DNA of 64,000 nt from an uncultured Clostridia bacterium (GCA_934501535.1 CAKSUM010000014.1:1-64000), one strand, 5' to 3'. Counted from the stretch's first letter, positions 38,773-48,886 are shown. Program-made: numbers and translations. Notes: generated by a model from the letters alone, not told the origin.

Positions 38773-41700
38773 ATGATTAAAATATTTAAAAAATCAGTTG
38801 CATTGACTATTGTATTTATTATATTAATGCAATGCTGTTCAGTGCTTGCCGCAGGAAATTCTCTGAGTTTTTCCGGCTGGACGGTAGAATTTTATAACTG
38901 TTCGGGCGACGCATATATAGATAAAGAAACTTATCACAGCGGCGGCGGAGCGCTGAAACTTATCAATTATACCCCTAAGACAAGCAACAGATACATAAAT
39001 ATGCGTACCACTGTTGATTTGGTGGAGGGAAGAAAATATTATGTCGGCGCATGGATTAAAGCGCAGGACGCCACATTGGCACATTTTCATATTAACTGGG
39101 ATAAATTTCGTTTTGTTACCGACTACGGACAGACTTTTGATTGGAGAAACTATGAATTTGTTTATACGGCGCAGAAGAGCGGAAGTCATACCTTCTATTT
39201 TATCGAAGAGGGTACTGCGAGCGCTGTCTGGCTTGACGATATACGCTTTATAGATAGTGTTACCGGGGAAAATCTGATTAAAAATCCTACATTTGATTCG
39301 GGTTCGGCGGCTGTTTCGGGTGAAACCGATTTTGATAACAGTCTGGAAGAAACATACAACGCTATCAGAACCGGAGAAACTTTCAGCGAAGAAGATATGC
39401 AAAAGGTTCGCGGAGCATTTAAATATATGACCGTTTACCCGGCAGAGGGTATCACTGTTGACGGAGACGGCGCGGACTGGGAGAGCTATCCGGCGCTTTC
39501 CATGCCGACAATTCCGTCCGAACAATACACAACGCTTATCAATGACGGAAAGGCATATGACAATACGGCTGTCATAAAATTTGCCTATGATAAGGATAAT
39601 TTCTATATTTATGCAGAGGTTACCGATGATATTTTTCAGTATCTGCCCGGAAACGACAAATACTGGCAGGGAGACAGTCTGCAGCTTGCCATTTCGGGAC
39701 TTGACGAGGATTACGGAAGCGAGATAGGCTTTGCATATAATCCCGGAACCGGCGAGGGGGAAATATACGGTCTGGCATTTTCGGAAGATGATATGAAACG
39801 CATTTTGCTTAAAGCGTCAAATTCGGGTACGAAAACAATATATGAGGCGGCAATTCCGTGGGATTTGAAGTTCGACGGAGTCCCCGGGGAAATTTTGTTT
39901 GATATTCTCATTAATGATAATGACGGTGAGGGCAGGCGAAATGTCCTGGAGCTGACGCCCGGCATATGCGAGGGCAAGGTCAATGACCAATTCCAAAAGC
40001 TTGAAATTTCCGGCGGCAAAAAGGATTGGTATGCATGGATTGAGGGCGAAAAAAACGGGTTTGCGGGAGAAGAGCAGACCTTTGAATGTTATCTTGTAAA
40101 CAGCGGCGCCGACCGGACCTTTACGGTTACGGATAAGGAAACCGGCGATGTTAAGGAGTTTCATGTTCCTGCCAAGAGCGGCATCAGGCATGAAATCAAG
40201 CGTTCGTATAATGATGAGGGCAAATATAATGTTACCGTCGGATTTTCCGACGGCGGAGAAGAATTTAATTCGTCGACGGATATAACCATAAGCTATGTGC
40301 CGGCAACTGAGGCGTATGCAAAGAATGTTATTAATGTTATGCGCGGACAGATTGCCGATATTGCCGGACTGTTAAAGCAGTGCCGCGACAGAAATATCGA
40401 TACGGCATACGAAACGGCGGACTATACCATTTTAAAGATTTTCCCGGAATCTCTGGAAAATGATATAAGCAAAAATGACTTGTCCAGGGTGTATTATACA
40501 GAGCGCACGACTACCGATATATACAATAAAACGAAAACGGCGCTGGAGGCGTATCTGTCGGGTGAGCGCACTCCCAAAAGAGTGGCAAAGTATGTGACAA
40601 GCAATATGACAATTGACGGCGAAGGTGTTTCGGCAGCCACGGAATATGAGGGCATAAAGGAACAAAGACCGGTATTTTTCGTAGGATTCGGTCATTTTGA
40701 ACGAGCAAGGGAGGATACCGAAATTTTCGGTGACATGGGATATAACATTGTTCAGAATGAGGTGGGCCCCTACAATGTTCTGACTAACAGCGGCAGCGGA
40801 ACGGGCGGCAGAGAATATGTTTTTAATAAAGACTCGGCTACCGTGAAAAACACCGTAAAACTTTTGGAATACGGCGAAAAGTACAACGTCGCGGTCAGCC
40901 TGCTGCTTTCGCCGCATTATTTCCCCTCCGAGGCGATAACGAAATACGGTATCGGGGGCGGAAAGGGATTTTTGAAATTCAATATTAACGCACCCGAGGC
41001 AAGGACTGTTATTGAAACATATCTGCGCGGACTTATCCCGGTTATAAAGGATTATAAATCGCTGAATAATATCTGTCTTTCAAACGAGCCGCAGTTTCAT
41101 GCCGATATGTTCCCGGATTTTTATTCTGACGATTGGCATGAATTTCTTAAGGAACGGTACGGAAGTATAGAAACGTTAAACCTTGCATACGGTGAAAATT
41201 TCAGCGATTTTTCGGAAATCGGCATGGATGCGGAGTCATCGCAGCCGGCTAAGGTTTATGACAATAAGGTATTTAACGATATAGTTACTGCACAGTGGCA
41301 TATGTGGATGGCGGATATCATTCATGAAATTGCTCCGGATATACCGCTTCATTCCAAAATTATGGAATACACGTACCCGTCATCGCAATATGTTCTGGAT
41401 TACGGTGTGGGATATGAGCATTATTATGAAAAATTCGCAATTAACGGAAATGACGCCAGCAGATATTATCTGAATGATACGCGTGAAGATTTTGTCAAAT
41501 CGATGTGGTATGACTATATGACCAGCATAAAATCCGCGCCTGTTTTCAATTCCGAGGATCACGTTATTCCGGACTATGACCAGACGTTCACCAAAGGCGT
41601 AACCGAAGAGGTTAAAAAGTTCCTTGCGCAGGATATTTATCAGGGTGCAATTCACGGCAGAAGTATGTCTGCTATATGGGTTTGGGACAGAATTTATTCC

Positions 41701-43011
41701 AAAAATGACGCAAGATACGGTTCTATTCTGGAAAGACCGGACGCAATTTCCGCCGTAAGTGAGGTTGCACTTGATTTAAACCGGCTTGCGTATGAATTGA
41801 CGGCGCTTCAGAAAGAACCGAGGGATGTGGGGATTTTATATCCCGATATGGATATGGTTGTGGACTTGTCTGCAATGTCAGCGTCTTATGAGGCATACAA
41901 CGCCTGCGTACTGAACGGAAAGCGGCCTTTGTTTATAGTGGATTGGCAGGCGGAAAAAATGCATGACTGTAGTTTGATTATCGTACCGAAGACAAAGTAT
42001 ATGCCGGAGAAAATGCTGGCAGAACTGAAAAAATACGTTGAAAACGGCGGAAAGGTATTGATTTTCGGCAAGGATTTGATGTACAAAAACGAAAAAAATC
42101 TTGATAATGATAAGGCTTTAGTGGATTATATTTACGCCAATTCCGAGTCATATGAGTATTCTGCGGGAAATGCGCCTTTTGTATCCAACATTTCAAAGGA
42201 AAAAATGCTTGAGATAGTGCGCGGCGCGCTGATTGATAAAGGCTCATACTATGTTGAAGTGACGGACGCCGATACGAATGAACCGGTTTACGGGGTTGAG
42301 GCAAATTTGGGCGTTTGCGACGGAGATGTTATACTGAACTTAAACAGCTGCGAAAAAGATGTTAAGGTAAAAGTCCTTTTGGGCGGAAAAGAAGTGGAAA
42401 ACTTCTATGACTTAAGAGAGGAAAAAGACATTTCGGGCAATACAATTGAGCTTAAACATTATGAACCGAGAACCTTTAGAATTAAATGGGATAATACGTT
42501 TTTTGATACGTACGGTCATTGGGCGGAGGAGAACATTAAGACGCTTGCCGACATGGATATTGTAAGCGGAATGTCGGAGTCGCGCTTTAAACCGCAGTCC
42601 CCAATTACAAGAGCACAGTTTTTGGCGCTTTTAATGCGGAGCTGCCGGATAGACGATGAGCAATACAATGATAACATACCGGACGTTGCAAAAGATGACT
42701 GGTATTCGGGCAGTGCTGCGGCAGCTTTGAAAGCCGGAATAATTGCGGAAAATGAAAACTTCAGACCCAATGACGCAATTACAAGGTCGGAGATGTGCGA
42801 GCTGCTCATAAAGTGTTATGAATTACGCTGCGGAGCTGTTACGGACTGTCAGACGGCGGAATTTTCGGATATGAACAGCGTGCCGGAGTTTATATCGAAG
42901 GCGGCACACTTAAACCTGATGTTCGGATATGAGGACGGCAGCTTTGCACCGGCGGCAACGGCAACGAGAGCGGAGGCTGCGGCGATTATTGCAAGATTTA
43001 CGGGAATTTAA
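38773..43011 (+). CDS. Wall-anchored GH42-like glycoside hydrolase with CBM and SLH domains
   Basis: A 1412-residue protein with CGGAGATTAG upstream and a signal peptide ending CCSVLAAG. Order: a CBM4/9-like module (~30-170, VWLDDIRFIDSVTGENL), a CBM9-like module (~215-395, ITVDGDGADWESYPALSMP; DKYWQGDSLQLAI), a beta linker, a helical stretch, then a GH42-like barrel (~625-1000) with acid/base Glu772 in CLSNEPQFH and nucleophile Glu928 in FNSEDHVI. A class-I-amidotransferase-like domain follows (SLIIVPKTKYMPEKMLAELK), as in GH42 trimerisation regions, then three SLH domains (~1240-1412). GH42 members are mostly beta-galactosidases, but this is a divergent branch, so specificity is open. It acts outside the cell, anchored to the wall. 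Confidence 0.8.
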   Translation: MIKIFKKSVALTIVFIILMQCCSVLAAGNSLSFSGWTVEFYNCSGDAYIDKETYHSGGGALKLINYTPKTSNRYINMRTTVDLVEGRKYYVGAWIKAQDATLAHFHINWDKFRFVTDYGQTFDWRNYEFVYTAQKSGSHTFYFIEEGTASAVWLDDIRFIDSVTGENLIKNPTFDSGSAAVSGETDFDNSLEETYNAIRTGETFSEEDMQKVRGAFKYMTVYPAEGITVDGDGADWESYPALSMPTIPSEQYTTLINDGKAYDNTAVIKFAYDKDNFYIYAEVTDDIFQYLPGNDKYWQGDSLQLAISGLDEDYGSEIGFAYNPGTGEGEIYGLAFSEDDMKRILLKASNSGTKTIYEAAIPWDLKFDGVPGEILFDILINDNDGEGRRNVLELTPGICEGKVNDQFQKLEISGGKKDWYAWIEGEKNGFAGEEQTFECYLVNSGADRTFTVTDKETGDVKEFHVPAKSGIRHEIKRSYNDEGKYNVTVGFSDGGEEFNSSTDITISYVPATEAYAKNVINVMRGQIADIAGLLKQCRDRNIDTAYETADYTILKIFPESLENDISKNDLSRVYYTERTTTDIYNKTKTALEAYLSGERTPKRVAKYVTSNMTIDGEGVSAATEYEGIKEQRPVFFVGFGHFERAREDTEIFGDMGYNIVQNEVGPYNVLTNSGSGTGGREYVFNKDSATVKNTVKLLEYGEKYNVAVSLLLSPHYFPSEAITKYGIGGGKGFLKFNINAPEARTVIETYLRGLIPVIKDYKSLNNICLSNEPQFHADMFPDFYSDDWHEFLKERYGSIETLNLAYGENFSDFSEIGMDAESSQPAKVYDNKVFNDIVTAQWHMWMADIIHEIAPDIPLHSKIMEYTYPSSQYVLDYGVGYEHYYEKFAINGNDASRYYLNDTREDFVKSMWYDYMTSIKSAPVFNSEDHVIPDYDQTFTKGVTEEVKKFLAQDIYQGAIHGRSMSAIWVWDRIYSKNDARYGSILERPDAISAVSEVALDLNRLAYELTALQKEPRDVGILYPDMDMVVDLSAMSASYEAYNACVLNGKRPLFIVDWQAEKMHDCSLIIVPKTKYMPEKMLAELKKYVENGGKVLIFGKDLMYKNEKNLDNDKALVDYIYANSESYEYSAGNAPFVSNISKEKMLEIVRGALIDKGSYYVEVTDADTNEPVYGVEANLGVCDGDVILNLNSCEKDVKVKVLLGGKEVENFYDLREEKDISGNTIELKHYEPRTFRIKWDNTFFDTYGHWAEENIKTLADMDIVSGMSESRFKPQSPITRAQFLALLMRSCRIDDEQYNDNIPDVAKDDWYSGSAAAALKAGIIAENENFRPNDAITRSEMCELLIKCYELRCGAVTDCQTAEFSDMNSVPEFISKAAHLNLMFGYEDGSFAPAATATRAEAAAIIARFTGI

Positions 43012-43062
43012 AAAAGGGAAACGGGCTTTTTGCTTTTTCCTGCTGAACAAGAGGGATTTGAA

Positions 43063-46000
43063 ATGAGAAAATTGACTGCACTGATTTTATCGGCGGCATT
43101 ACTGATACCGGCTGTTCCGGCATACGCCGCATATGATTATGCCGCTATGACGACAGAGCTGTACGGACTGATTAATCAATGTAATAATCTGGGGATACCG
43201 ACCGATTATGAAACTGTCAGCTGCAAGGTTATCGAGCGTTTTGAAAAATACATGAACGGCGACGCACAAAGCGGTGTATCGGCAGACATACTCGGGTATA
43301 ATGACGCACAGATAAAGAGACTGTACAATGAAACAAAGGAAAATCTCAACGCCTATATCAGCGGTACGAAATATCCGCGCGAGGTAAGCCGTGCAAAAAT
43401 GAGCAGGGTTTCACAAAACGGCGCGAACCTTTCAGACGGCGGCAATCCTGTTTATTCACTGGGCTACGGACATTTTTCTCTGGCGCAGAAGGATATACCG
43501 GAATTTCAGAATTTCGGGGTCAGCAACATACAGCTTGAAATCGGGCCCGAATATGTGAAAAATGAGGAGGCGTACTGGAGAGAAAGCTCGGGAGGAAATC
43601 CGCAAACAACGGTTAAAACATCTGCGGCATTTAAGAGGTCGGGCGGTTCGTCTCTTTATGTAAAAAACACAACCGAAGAAGTCAGAAATGTTTATTATAT
43701 GTTTTCCCAAACGGTGGACTGCAAGCCGGACACAACATATAAATTCGGCTGCTACAGCTATATTACCGCCATGGAGTCTTACACAAACTATGTCTCGCTG
43801 AACGGAACCGGTGCGCAGGGCAGAAAATTATTTAAAAAATCGGCGTCCTGGACAGATACCGGGGCAACATACACAACCGAACCGGACAGGGAACAGCTGC
43901 AGTTTACCATATCCGTAAGCGGCATAGTGACGGCATATTTTGACGATTGTTACTTATACGAGCTTGATGCGGACGGCAATATCGTAAGCGATAATCTGCT
44001 GAAAAATCCGAGCTTTGAAGACGGGCGTTCATATGCAAACAGTTTCAGGTATGTAACCGACGCGCTGGAGACTGCGGAAAAGAGCAATGTTGCAGTTAAT
44101 CTGTTATTGTCGCCGCACTATTTTCCGACTGATGTTTCCGGCGTGCAGTATAACCAATCCGCAAGCGGATTTTTGAAATATAATATTAATGCGCCGGAGG
44201 CAAAGGCGGTTTTGGAGAATTATCTGCGGACGCTTTTGCCCGAGCTTAAAGGTTACAAGGCGCTGACCGGTATTATTCTTGCGAATGAACCGGTATTCAA
44301 AACCACCGATTATCCCGATTTTTATAATCCGCTGTTCAGAGAATATTTAAAAGATATTCATGGCACGGTAAGTGTGTTGAACAGTGCGTACGGAAAATCA
44401 TACGGTGATTTTTCCGAAATAAACATGCCGAATGACGTTACCGCATATGACGCATTAAGCTATGATTGGATAGAATTTAATGACAAAATGATGGCCGAAT
44501 GGCATAGGTGGCTGGGTGAAACCGTTCATAAATACCTGCCGGATATTCCCGTAAGTACCAAGATGATGGGAATTATTGAGGGCAGCGGAGAGGAACTCAG
44601 TGACAGACTGTACTTAACACGAGGAACGGATATTGACCTTTTGGGCGAAGCTGCGGACTGGGCAGGAAATGATTCCTACGATGTTATAGGAAATCCGGAT
44701 ACTTACTATAGGACCATGTTTCTGTATGATTATCAATATTCGGCAGTGGGAAAGCCGATATATAATTCCGAAGACCACCTGATTGCTGACGGAGACGCTG
44801 AATTCAGTGAAAAACAAAGGCTGCACTGGGGAAACAGTTTATGGCAGGGAGCAATTCACGGCAGAAGTATGTCATCAATATGGGTATGGGAAAGAAGCCA
44901 TGACAGCACATCACCCATATATAACAGCGTTTTGGCGCGCCCTGACATTGTTGCGGAAACAGGAAAACGTTCGCTTGACCTTGCTGCGCTCGGAAGTGAG
45001 ATTGCAGCTGTAGGACAGCTTAATTATGATGTTGCATTATGGTATTCAAAGCCGTCACGGCTGTATGACGCCGGCTTCTCAAAGCGGATGATGAATACAT
45101 ATAAGGCACTTTTAAGTATAGGGAAAAAGCCGGGAATTGTGTCGGACAAGAGTATCGGCAAGCTGAATAATTATAAGGTGCTGATAATTCCCGGAGCGCA
45201 ATATTGCACTAAAGACGCATTGGCGGCAGTAAATGATTTTATCGGAAAAGGCGGAAAAGTAATTTATTCGGACGGTGCATTTTCAAGGGACGAGTATAAA
45301 AAAGCCTTAAGCAATTTCAATATTGTGTCAAACGGATATCTGTATTCGCCGTCGGGGAAGGTTTCCGATATTGCAAAGACGCTGCTTGATTATCTGAACG
45401 GTTTCGGACTTGCAAGAGTTATGCTTAAAACAGCGTCGGGCGAAATTCCGGAAAATATTGACTGGACATATTGCATTGACGGCTCGCGGCTTCTTATTAA
45501 TGCATCGAATTCGGTCTGTGACAGCGTACAAAATGCGGAGGTTTATCTGGACGGCAAGAAAATCACGGGTATGCGTGAGTTAATAACCGAGTCCGAAGTT
45601 CGGGATAGTATTGTCCTTTCGGGATATAAGCCGGTACTTTTGGAGAAGAAGTTTGCATACGGCGAAAATTTTGTTAAAACTATTTCGGCAGATAAAAATG
45701 CGATACGCTGGACTTATGAAAACGGTGAATCAAACACTGCCAATGTATATAAAGTGCTGAAAAACGGTATGCTCGATTTTTTGCAGTGCGTCACGGGGTA
45801 CAGCTATGTATACACCGATAACGGCTCGTATGTCGTAAAGGCAATATCGGCAGGCCGCGAAGAAAATTCGGGAAAAATGATAACAGCAGGCGAGCAGCTG
45901 CCGTTTTCCGTTGAGATTGCGGATGCGGTGCCTGCGGAAAAATCGGTGCTGTGCGATATAAAGCTTACGAACAATCTGGATTACTATGCTACGTGCGTGC

Positions 46001-46203
46001 TGATGATTAGGGTGAAAAATTCCGCCGGTGAAATCATCGGCAGCGCGTCGCACAAGCCTGTTATGAAAGCAGGTGCACAAACCGATGTCAGAATATCTGT
46101 ATCGGCGAGCGAAATTCCGTATGAAACAGAGGTTGCCGCATTGGACAGCTATAACGGAAATGAGATGTCAAATACGGTTACAAGGGTGTTTGAAACTAAA
46201 TAA
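43063..46203 (+). CDS. Exported GH42-like glycoside hydrolase with a CBM inserted in the barrel
   Basis: A 1046-residue paralogue of the preceding gene. The start at 43063 is preferred because AGAGGG precedes it and a signal peptide (MRKLTALILSAALLIPAVPAYA) begins there. A short helical domain precedes the barrel, whose first part (GYGHFSLAQKDIPEFQNFGV) is interrupted at about residues 178-325 by a complete CBM4/9-like module (VTAYFDDCYLYELDADGNIV) before the barrel resumes (ETAEKSNVAVNLLLSPHYFP). Catalytic residues are Glu409 (LANEPVFK) and Glu570 (YNSEDHLI). The amidotransferase-like domain and beta domains follow, but there are no SLH repeats, so it is probably released or held by other proteins of the operon. 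Confidence 0.78.
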   Translation: MRKLTALILSAALLIPAVPAYAAYDYAAMTTELYGLINQCNNLGIPTDYETVSCKVIERFEKYMNGDAQSGVSADILGYNDAQIKRLYNETKENLNAYISGTKYPREVSRAKMSRVSQNGANLSDGGNPVYSLGYGHFSLAQKDIPEFQNFGVSNIQLEIGPEYVKNEEAYWRESSGGNPQTTVKTSAAFKRSGGSSLYVKNTTEEVRNVYYMFSQTVDCKPDTTYKFGCYSYITAMESYTNYVSLNGTGAQGRKLFKKSASWTDTGATYTTEPDREQLQFTISVSGIVTAYFDDCYLYELDADGNIVSDNLLKNPSFEDGRSYANSFRYVTDALETAEKSNVAVNLLLSPHYFPTDVSGVQYNQSASGFLKYNINAPEAKAVLENYLRTLLPELKGYKALTGIILANEPVFKTTDYPDFYNPLFREYLKDIHGTVSVLNSAYGKSYGDFSEINMPNDVTAYDALSYDWIEFNDKMMAEWHRWLGETVHKYLPDIPVSTKMMGIIEGSGEELSDRLYLTRGTDIDLLGEAADWAGNDSYDVIGNPDTYYRTMFLYDYQYSAVGKPIYNSEDHLIADGDAEFSEKQRLHWGNSLWQGAIHGRSMSSIWVWERSHDSTSPIYNSVLARPDIVAETGKRSLDLAALGSEIAAVGQLNYDVALWYSKPSRLYDAGFSKRMMNTYKALLSIGKKPGIVSDKSIGKLNNYKVLIIPGAQYCTKDALAAVNDFIGKGGKVIYSDGAFSRDEYKKALSNFNIVSNGYLYSPSGKVSDIAKTLLDYLNGFGLARVMLKTASGEIPENIDWTYCIDGSRLLINASNSVCDSVQNAEVYLDGKKITGMRELITESEVRDSIVLSGYKPVLLEKKFAYGENFVKTISADKNAIRWTYENGESNTANVYKVLKNGMLDFLQCVTGYSYVYTDNGSYVVKAISAGREENSGKMITAGEQLPFSVEIADAVPAEKSVLCDIKLTNNLDYYATCVLMIRVKNSAGEIIGSASHKPVMKAGAQTDVRISVSASEIPYETEVAALDSYNGNEMSNTVTRVFETK

Positions 46204-46232
46204 AAACGGCGGCAGCATTTGCCGCCGTTTTT
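46203..46232 (+). terminator. Terminator of the SLH / GH42-like operon
   Basis: AAACGGCGGCA pairs with TGCCGCCGTTT around GCATT, ending in T5. Confidence 0.88.
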
Positions 46233-46241
46233 GCCGTTTTT

Positions 46242-46320
46242 GCGGTGGGTTTACGGGTTATTGCAGTCGGTGCAGTCGATTGGCGGTCGGTTTGCAGTCG
46301 ATTGGCGGTGGGTTTACGGG
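46242..46320. repeat. Short interleaved direct repeats at the end of the LacI gene
   Basis: GCGGTGGGTTTACGGG occurs at 46242-46257 and 46305-46320, and TGCAGTCGATTGGCGGT at 46271-46287 and 46293-46309. The last copy overlaps the stop codon of the reverse-strand LacI gene. Confidence 0.7.
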
Positions 46321-47288
46321 CGGTTGTTATTCAGGCGCATGACAGAATCTTTGATAATCAGCATGTCTGAAATATATACGCATTGCGGCTCCATAGGCGC
46401 CATGTGCTTTATCCGCTGGTATAAAAGCTCCAAAAGCGCGTCCGACATGGTGTCAATCGGCTGTGAAATAGTTGTCAGCGCCGGCGATATATGCTTTAAA
46501 ATAGGAATGTTATCATAACCGATTATGGAAAAGTCATCGGGGACGCAGAGGCCCCTTTCTTTAATGCATTGTATTGCTCCCAAAGCTATCATATCATATG
46601 ATGCAAAGATAGCGGTGGGCCGGGAATTCAGGGATAAAAGTTTATCCATTCCGTAGTAACCGGCGACCTCATTCCTATCTTTCGAAACAATTATGTAGTT
46701 TTCATCTATGGGAAGCCCGTGTCGGTTCATGGCGTTTATAAACTCGATACGGCGTTTGCCTGCCAGAACTTCCCCGATATATGCGATTTTCCGGTGCCCC
46801 ATGTTCTTGAGATACCGTATTGCCTGGTCTATTGCCGTTTCGTCTTTCATGATGCAGTCGCAGGCAATAGTATCCGAACTGTTGAAGGTGACGAGCGGAA
46901 TATGCGGCGGAGTAATATTTTCCAGATCGTCCAATAAAATTATTCCGTCTGCCGAATTGGTATTTGTAAAATGGTTAAACTGCTTTTGTATCGATGTCTT
47001 ATTAAACTGACAGAAAGAAACTACCATGAGGTCTCCCTTTCTCTCGATTTTGTGCTGCAGAGCCGTCAAAAGCGACCCGTAAAACGGACCGGTAATGTCC
47101 GGACACAGCACCGCAATGGTTTTATAATTAAGGACGGGTTTATAATATTTTTGCAGGACCCCGAGGTTTTGCGCGACTTTGAAAATTTTTTCTTTAGTTT
47201 TCGTGCTTACTTCATTGCTGTCATGAAAGGCTTTGGAAACTGTTGAGACAGAACAACCGGAAATTTTTGCTATTTTTGACAATGACAT
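46314..47288 (-). CDS. LacI-family transcriptional regulator
   Basis: A 324-residue protein. ATG 47288 is chosen over ATG 47294 because AAAGGAG lies at the proper distance. Residues 1-50 form the LacI helix-turn-helix with hinge (SLSKIAKISGCSVSTVSKAF; EKIFKVAQNLGV). The rest is a periplasmic-binding-protein-like sugar sensor (TIAVLCPDITGPFYGSLLTA; YLKNMGHRKIAYIGEVLAGK; FASYDMIALGAIQCIKERGL; GYDNIPILKHISPALTTISQ). It is transcribed divergently from the ABC importer genes, with the paired 13-bp sites lying between the two promoters. It is therefore the most likely sensor for the imported sugar, controlling the importer and, through the same sites at 29287-29319, the SLH operon. Confidence 0.92.
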   Translation of the reverse strand: MSLSKIAKISGCSVSTVSKAFHDSNEVSTKTKEKIFKVAQNLGVLQKYYKPVLNYKTIAVLCPDITGPFYGSLLTALQHKIERKGDLMVVSFCQFNKTSIQKQFNHFTNTNSADGIILLDDLENITPPHIPLVTFNSSDTIACDCIMKDETAIDQAIRYLKNMGHRKIAYIGEVLAGKRRIEFINAMNRHGLPIDENYIIVSKDRNEVAGYYGMDKLLSLNSRPTAIFASYDMIALGAIQCIKERGLCVPDDFSIIGYDNIPILKHISPALTTISQPIDTMSDALLELLYQRIKHMAPMEPQCVYISDMLIIKDSVMRLNNNRP

Positions 47289-47320
47289 AAACATATCTCC
47301 TTTATGTTTTGGATAATTAC

Positions 47321-47349
47321 ACTATATCACAACGTGAATTAAAAATCAA
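47321..47349 (-). promoter_or_regulatory. Promoter of the LacI gene
   Basis: Reverse strand TTGATT (47344-47349), 17 bp, TATAGT (47321-47326). The nearest 13-bp site starts 7 bp upstream of the -35 box. Confidence 0.75.
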
Positions 47350-47356
47350 TAAATTC

Positions 47357-47389
47357 CGAAAAAGTTTCGTGATTTCCGAAAATATTTCT
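47357..47389 (+). promoter_or_regulatory. Paired 13-bp regulator sites between LacI and the importer
   Basis: CGAAAAAGTTTCG (47357-47369) and CGAAAATATTTCT (47377-47389), 20 bp apart start to start, lie between the divergent -35 boxes. The second ends 12 bp before the importer -35 box, exactly as at the SLH operon. Confidence 0.75.
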
Positions 47390-47401
47390 TGAAAATCCGT
47401 A

Positions 47402-47430
47402 TTGAAATAACGATTTTTTTGTGTTATTCT
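47402..47430 (+). promoter_or_regulatory. Promoter of the ABC importer operon
   Basis: TTGAAA (47402-47407), 17 bp, TATTCT (47425-47430); 47 bp to the start codon. Confidence 0.65.
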
Positions 47431-47476
47431 TAAGAAAAGTCAATGGAATGACATTAAAAAGGGAGGATGGAATTGT

Positions 47477-48868
47477 ATGAAATTTCAAAAAATTATGTCT
47501 GTAGGTCTGGCTGCTGTTATTTTGGCGCTGGGAGTATCCGGCTGCGGCGAAAAGAATAAAGCAGAGGACGGAAAAATAGCTGTTTCAATCGGTGACTGGC
47601 CCGATAAAACCAATCCCAAAAATCAGGAGCGGTACGAAGGATACCTTGCCCAAATGAAGGAAAAGTATCCCGACATTGTGATTACTCCGGACACCTACGT
47701 TTTTGAAACAAAGACATTCTCGATGAAGGCTTCGGCAAATCAGCTGCCTACAATGTACGGCTCGTGGTTCACCGAGGTTAAAAATATAATTAAATCAAAT
47801 TATGCCGCCGACGCGACAAATGTTATGAAAAAGAACGGCATACTTGATTCAATCAATCCGAGTCTTTTAAAAATGGTCAGCAGTGATGACGGCAAGGTTT
47901 ACGGCTTCCCTGTTTCCGCTTATGCACAGGGGCTGACGTATAACAAGGCGATTTTTAAAGAGGCGGGACTTGTAAATGCGGACGGCAGTATCAAAATTCC
48001 GGATACATACGAAGAACTCGCCGAGTTTTCAAAAATTATAAGAGAAAAGACGGGCAAGGCGGGAATTGTTTTGGATACCGCAAATAACTGCGGCGGCTGG
48101 CATTTTATGAACATAGCATGGAGCTTTGGCGTGAACTTTATGGAGCAGGGTGCGGACGGTAAATGGAAAGCTACATTCAATACGCCGGAGGCGGTGGCGG
48201 CACTGCAGTATGTCAAGGATTTGAAATGGAAGTATAATGCGCTTCCGGACAATACCGTTATCGACCAGAGCGAGGGACACAAAATTTTCGGAACAGCTCA
48301 GGCGGCTATGGTTATTGCAGACCCTAAGGATATTTACTGCACAAAGTTCGGTATGAACAAAGATGATTTAGGCGTTGCGAGAATGCCGAAAGGACCTGCC
48401 GGCAGATATGCTCAGACCGGCGGAGATTTGAAGATGTTTGCGCCCGGTTCAACAGACGAACAGATTGACGCCTGCTTTAAATGGCTGGATTTAATCGGTT
48501 ACGGCAAGGATTTGGACGAACAGAGCATAGAAAACAAAAAGAAATCGTATCAGAATACGCTTGATAAAAACGGTATTGTGTTTGGCAGAGAAGCCCTCCC
48601 GGTTTGGGTAAATGAGGACAGAGTTAAAAAGCAGGCGGAAATTGCGGCGGATTATGTAAATATCGACCCTAAGGATTTTGATTCGTATTATTCATTTGAG
48701 GACGTTACATTAAGAGCCGAAGAACCGGTGGCTTGTCAGCAGCTGTATTCCGTGCTTGACGGCTGTATTCAGGAGGTTATTACCAATCAAAACGCAGACC
48801 CGGCTAAACTGATTGCGGACGCATGCAGTGACTTCCAGGCAAACCACCTGGATCATGTGGAACAGTAA
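47477..48868 (+). CDS. ABC sugar transporter, substrate-binding lipoprotein
   Basis: A 463-residue protein with GGGAGG upstream of the ATG. The lipobox GVSGC places the lipidated cysteine at residue 23. It is a family-1 extracellular solute-binding protein: VKNIIKSNYAADATNVMKKN, YGFPVSAYAQGLTYNKAIFK and IFGTAQAAMVIADP are the usual N-lobe, hinge and C-lobe blocks. It captures oligosaccharides outside the membrane and delivers them to the two permeases that follow. A strong stem-loop after the gene is typical for keeping the binding-protein message more abundant than that of the permeases. Confidence 0.93.
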   Translation: MKFQKIMSVGLAAVILALGVSGCGEKNKAEDGKIAVSIGDWPDKTNPKNQERYEGYLAQMKEKYPDIVITPDTYVFETKTFSMKASANQLPTMYGSWFTEVKNIIKSNYAADATNVMKKNGILDSINPSLLKMVSSDDGKVYGFPVSAYAQGLTYNKAIFKEAGLVNADGSIKIPDTYEELAEFSKIIREKTGKAGIVLDTANNCGGWHFMNIAWSFGVNFMEQGADGKWKATFNTPEAVAALQYVKDLKWKYNALPDNTVIDQSEGHKIFGTAQAAMVIADPKDIYCTKFGMNKDDLGVARMPKGPAGRYAQTGGDLKMFAPGSTDEQIDACFKWLDLIGYGKDLDEQSIENKKKSYQNTLDKNGIVFGREALPVWVNEDRVKKQAEIAADYVNIDPKDFDSYYSFEDVTLRAEEPVACQQLYSVLDGCIQEVITNQNADPAKLIADACSDFQANHLDHVEQ

Positions 48869-48886
48869 TTTGAATATAAAGCTTAA

